This document shows, piece by piece, positions 41,441 through 43,313 of a stretch of DNA of 43,313 nucleotides. The stretch is from Acetobacteraceae bacterium (lineage in GTDB: Bacteria > Pseudomonadota > Alphaproteobacteria > Acetobacterales > Acetobacteraceae). The translations under genes were made by a program, and so were the position numbers. The stretch spans positions 1 to 43,313 of the forward strand of contig JAIEOP010000194.1 of assembly GCA_019750465.1 (NCBI GenBank). Reading direction: 5' to 3'. How positions within the stretch are numbered: the first letter of the stretch is position 1; each line of letters starts with the position of its first letter. A model generated the notes under the pieces. It saw only the letters and a list, made by a program, of their open reading frames with translations, searched no databases and was not told the DNA's origin.

Positions 41441-42790
41441 ATGCAGCACATCGCCGACGCTGCGGCCGCGCTGGAGCATGGCCGCGTCTCCGCCTCCGCC
41501 CTGTTCGAATCCGCCCTCGGCCGAATTGCCGACCCCGGCGGGGAGGGCGCCCGCGCCTTCACCGCCGTGCACGCCGAAAGCGCGCGGCGCAGCGCCCAGG
41601 CGATGGACGCGCTGCGCCGTGCCGGGCGCGCGCCCAGCCCCTGGGCCGGCATCCCGGTCACCATCAAGGACCTGTTCGACGAGCGCGGCCACCCCAATCG
41701 GGCCGGCTCCGTCGCGCTGCAGGGCGCAGCCCCGGCCGCCGCCGACGCGCCGGTGGTGCGGCGGCTGCTGCGCATGGGGTTCATCGTGATCGGCCGGACG
41801 AACATGGTGGAGTTCGCCTTTTCCGGCCTCGGCGTGAATCCGCATTTCGGCACGCCGCTGAGCCCGTGGGACAGGGCGACGCGACGGTTGCCGGGCGGCT
41901 CCTCCTCCGGCGCCGCGGTCGCCGCGGCGGACGGGATGGGATTCGGAGGCCTCGGCACGGATACGGGCGGCTCCTGCCGCATTCCGGCGGCGCTCTGCGG
42001 CGTGGTGGGCTACAAGCCGACGGCGCGGCGCATGCCGATCGCGGGCGTGCTGCCGCTGGCGCCTTCGCTCGACAGCGTCGGGCCCATCGCGCGCAGCGTC
42101 GCCTGCTGCGCGCTGCTGGATGCCGTCATCGCCGGCGAGGAGGATCCGCAGCCGCTGCCGCATCGCTCCGTGGCCGGGCTGCGGCTCGGCCTGCCGCGCG
42201 GCACCTTCCTGACCGAGGACATGGAGCCGGCCGTGTCCGCGGCCTTCGAGCGCGCGCTGGCCCGCCTCTCCGCCGCGGGCGCGCGCATCGAGGTGTTCGA
42301 CCTGCCGGAGTTGGACGAGATCTCCCTGGTGAATGCCACCGGCGGCTTCGCCGCCAGCGAGGCCTGGGAATGGCACCGCGGCCTGATCGCCCGCGCCGGC
42401 GACCGCTACGACCCGCGCATCCTCGCCCGCATCCGCCGCGGCGAACGCATGGCGGCGGCGGACTACGTGGCGCTGGTGAACGCCCGCGCCCGCATCATCG
42501 CGGCGGTGGCGCGGCGCACCTCGGCCTATGACGCCATCATCGGCCCGACCTGCCCGCTGGTGCCGCCCCCCGTCGTGGCTGTCGAGGAGGAGCGCGAGTA
42601 CAACCGCATCAACATGCTGCTGCTGCGCAACACGGCAGTCGGCAATTTCCTGGATCGCTGCTCGATCAGCCTGCCGGTCCATCGCCCCGGCGAGGCCCCG
42701 GTAGGGCTGATGCTGACCGGCGAGGCCATGGCGGACCGGCCCCTGCTGACCGTGGCCGCCGCGGTGGAGGCCGTGCTGGCCGGCGCTTGA
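41441..42790 (+). CDS. Amidase-signature family amidohydrolase
   Basis: The ATG at 41441 (MQHIADAAAALEHG) gives 449 residues. The Ser-cisSer-Lys triad is complete: K76 (VTIKDLFD), cis-Ser154 in GGSSSGAAVA and nucleophile S178 in GTDTGGSCRIPAALCGVVGYKPT; the 24-residue spacing between the serines equals that of FAAH. The family hydrolyses amide bonds of small molecules. It could equally be a GatA-like protein, but no GatB/C is near. The adjacent divergent binding protein for an amide-like ligand suggests uptake and hydrolysis of one compound, which is inference. Confidence 0.88.
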   Translation: MQHIADAAAALEHGRVSASALFESALGRIADPGGEGARAFTAVHAESARRSAQAMDALRRAGRAPSPWAGIPVTIKDLFDERGHPNRAGSVALQGAAPAAADAPVVRRLLRMGFIVIGRTNMVEFAFSGLGVNPHFGTPLSPWDRATRRLPGGSSSGAAVAAADGMGFGGLGTDTGGSCRIPAALCGVVGYKPTARRMPIAGVLPLAPSLDSVGPIARSVACCALLDAVIAGEEDPQPLPHRSVAGLRLGLPRGTFLTEDMEPAVSAAFERALARLSAAGARIEVFDLPELDEISLVNATGGFAASEAWEWHRGLIARAGDRYDPRILARIRRGERMAAADYVALVNARARIIAAVARRTSAYDAIIGPTCPLVPPPVVAVEEEREYNRINMLLLRNTAVGNFLDRCSISLPVHRPGEAPVGLMLTGEAMADRPLLTVAAAVEAVLAGA

Positions 42791-43149
42791 GCACGACCCT
42801 GCGGGGAAGCGCCGCCCCGCCCGCGTCGGGCCACGCCATCCGGCATCACGGTCCGCGGCATCAACGCCGCCGGCGCGGCGGCCCTCGGCACGATCCGGGA
42901 CCGTCCTGCGGATCGGCCGTGAATCTTCCTCAAGCTCGCGCGTCCGGGACCCGAACCCTGCCGTCCAGCGTGTGTTGCGACCGCACGGCGCGGACGGGAC
43001 GGCGCGGACGGGACGACGCGGGCGGCAACCCGGGCGACCAGGGTCAATCCCGGCCCATGATGGCACCAGGCACTCCGCCGTCCACTCCTCCGTCCCGCAC
43101 GCGTCGCGCCATCCGCACTGAGCCGCCGGAAGCGGCAAGGAGACAGGCC
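42791..43149. other. Intergenic region with a short tandem repeat
   Basis: No gene is supported over these 359 bases. GGCGCGGACGGGAC occurs twice in direct succession (42987-43000 and 43001-43014). AAGGAG just before 43150 belongs to the next gene. A promoter for that gene must be here but is not evident. Confidence 0.5.
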
Positions 43150-43313
43150 ATGACGCAGACCACCCCGAATTCGGTTCCGGCCGGCGCACGGCGCCGCCGC
43201 AGGCGGCCGCTCGCGACCGCCGCCTCCGTCCTGGCGCTTGGGCTGGGCGGAGCGGCGATGGCGCAGACCCAGCCCGGCACGGCCCCGGCCTCAGGCACGG
43301 CGCCGGCCACGGG
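43150..43313 (+). CDS. Secreted protein, 5' part (runs off the window)
   Basis: The ATG at 43150 follows AAGGAG at 8 bases, a strong ribosome-binding site. Fifty-four codons are visible. They encode MTQTTPNSVPAG, a basic run of arginines, the hydrophobic core LATAASVLALGLGGAAMA and a likely cleavage site before QTQPGT. A Thr/Pro/Ala-rich linker then begins. The protein is exported; nothing of its domain is visible. Confidence 0.75.
   Translation, partial: MTQTTPNSVPAGARRRRRRPLATAASVLALGLGGAAMAQTQPGTAPASGTAPAT

Noticed and set aside
42981-43025. Tandem GGCGCGGACGGGAC copies as iteron-like or regulatory sites
   Set aside because: Only two copies in very GC-rich DNA; simple slippage explains them.
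41189-43189. Upstream extension of the second binding protein into a reading frame of over 1000 codons
   Set aside because: The binding protein has a complete export signal starting at 41188, with a ribosome-binding site; the extension is antisense to the amidase.
1-43313. CRISPR arrays, rRNA genes and prophage modules
   Set aside because: No regularly spaced repeats, no rRNA-like sequence and no capsid, terminase or integrase genes were seen.

Overview
The window is a GC-rich (about 70%) chromosomal segment. It most likely comes from an alphaproteobacterium of the Acetobacteraceae (Roseomonas-like). The reasons are base composition, short intergenic spaces, GTG/TTG starts behind strong Shine-Dalgarno sequences, several branched-chain-amino-acid-type ABC binding proteins, and the aspS / rnd and ppk-ppx-hdaA neighbourhoods typical of this class. 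The family-level assignment is inference; there is no rRNA here.

Layout. 1-4757 (+) is the end of a MoxR/Bat-like operon: a partial DUF4159 protein, two tiny coiled-coil proteins, a VWA-like membrane protein, a lipoprotein and a secreted ankyrin protein, then an aminoglycoside-phosphotransferase-fold kinase (4764-5804). 5765-9420 (-) holds an alpha/beta hydrolase, a CobW-type GTPase, a PaaG-like crotonase and a NeuD/PglD-type acetyltransferase. 9554-15223 (+) holds a catalytically degenerate trypsin-like PDZ protein, a D-aminopeptidase-like S12 hydrolase, an HExxH protein followed one base later by a TIMP-like secreted protein, a DoxX-like protein, an OpgC-type membrane acyltransferase and a small protein. 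15237-18556 is a divergent MarR/EmrA and EmrB drug-efflux locus.

18572-25150 (-) is a tightly coupled catabolic operon: a non-haem Fe(II) oxygenase, an intradiol ring-cleavage dioxygenase, and a complete Liv-type ABC importer. A 140-bp MITE-like element and a 50-bp palindrome lie between it and aspS (25535-27328, -). A VapBC-like toxin-antitoxin module and an aldo/keto reductase separate aspS from rnd (29256-30479, +). An unknown four-helix membrane protein and the hdaA-ppk1-ppx cluster follow on the minus strand (30531-36555).

36556-39937 is an accessory, decayed zone around tRNA-Leu(UAA). It has remnants of an IS110-type transposase, a LysR regulator and a zinc-type oxidoreductase, two degraded 5' copies of the tRNA, an intact D-2-hydroxyacid dehydrogenase and an IS5-type transposase fragment. 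The window closes with another Liv-type binding protein (39938-41188, -), an amidase (41441-42790, +) and the start of a secreted protein (43150 onward, +).

The most unusual items are the HExxH / TIMP-like gene pair (12241-13141), the layered mobile/palindromic repeats at 25348-25538, the degenerating tandem tRNA-Leu copies (37737-38219) and the protease-fold protein without a catalytic triad (9554-10525).
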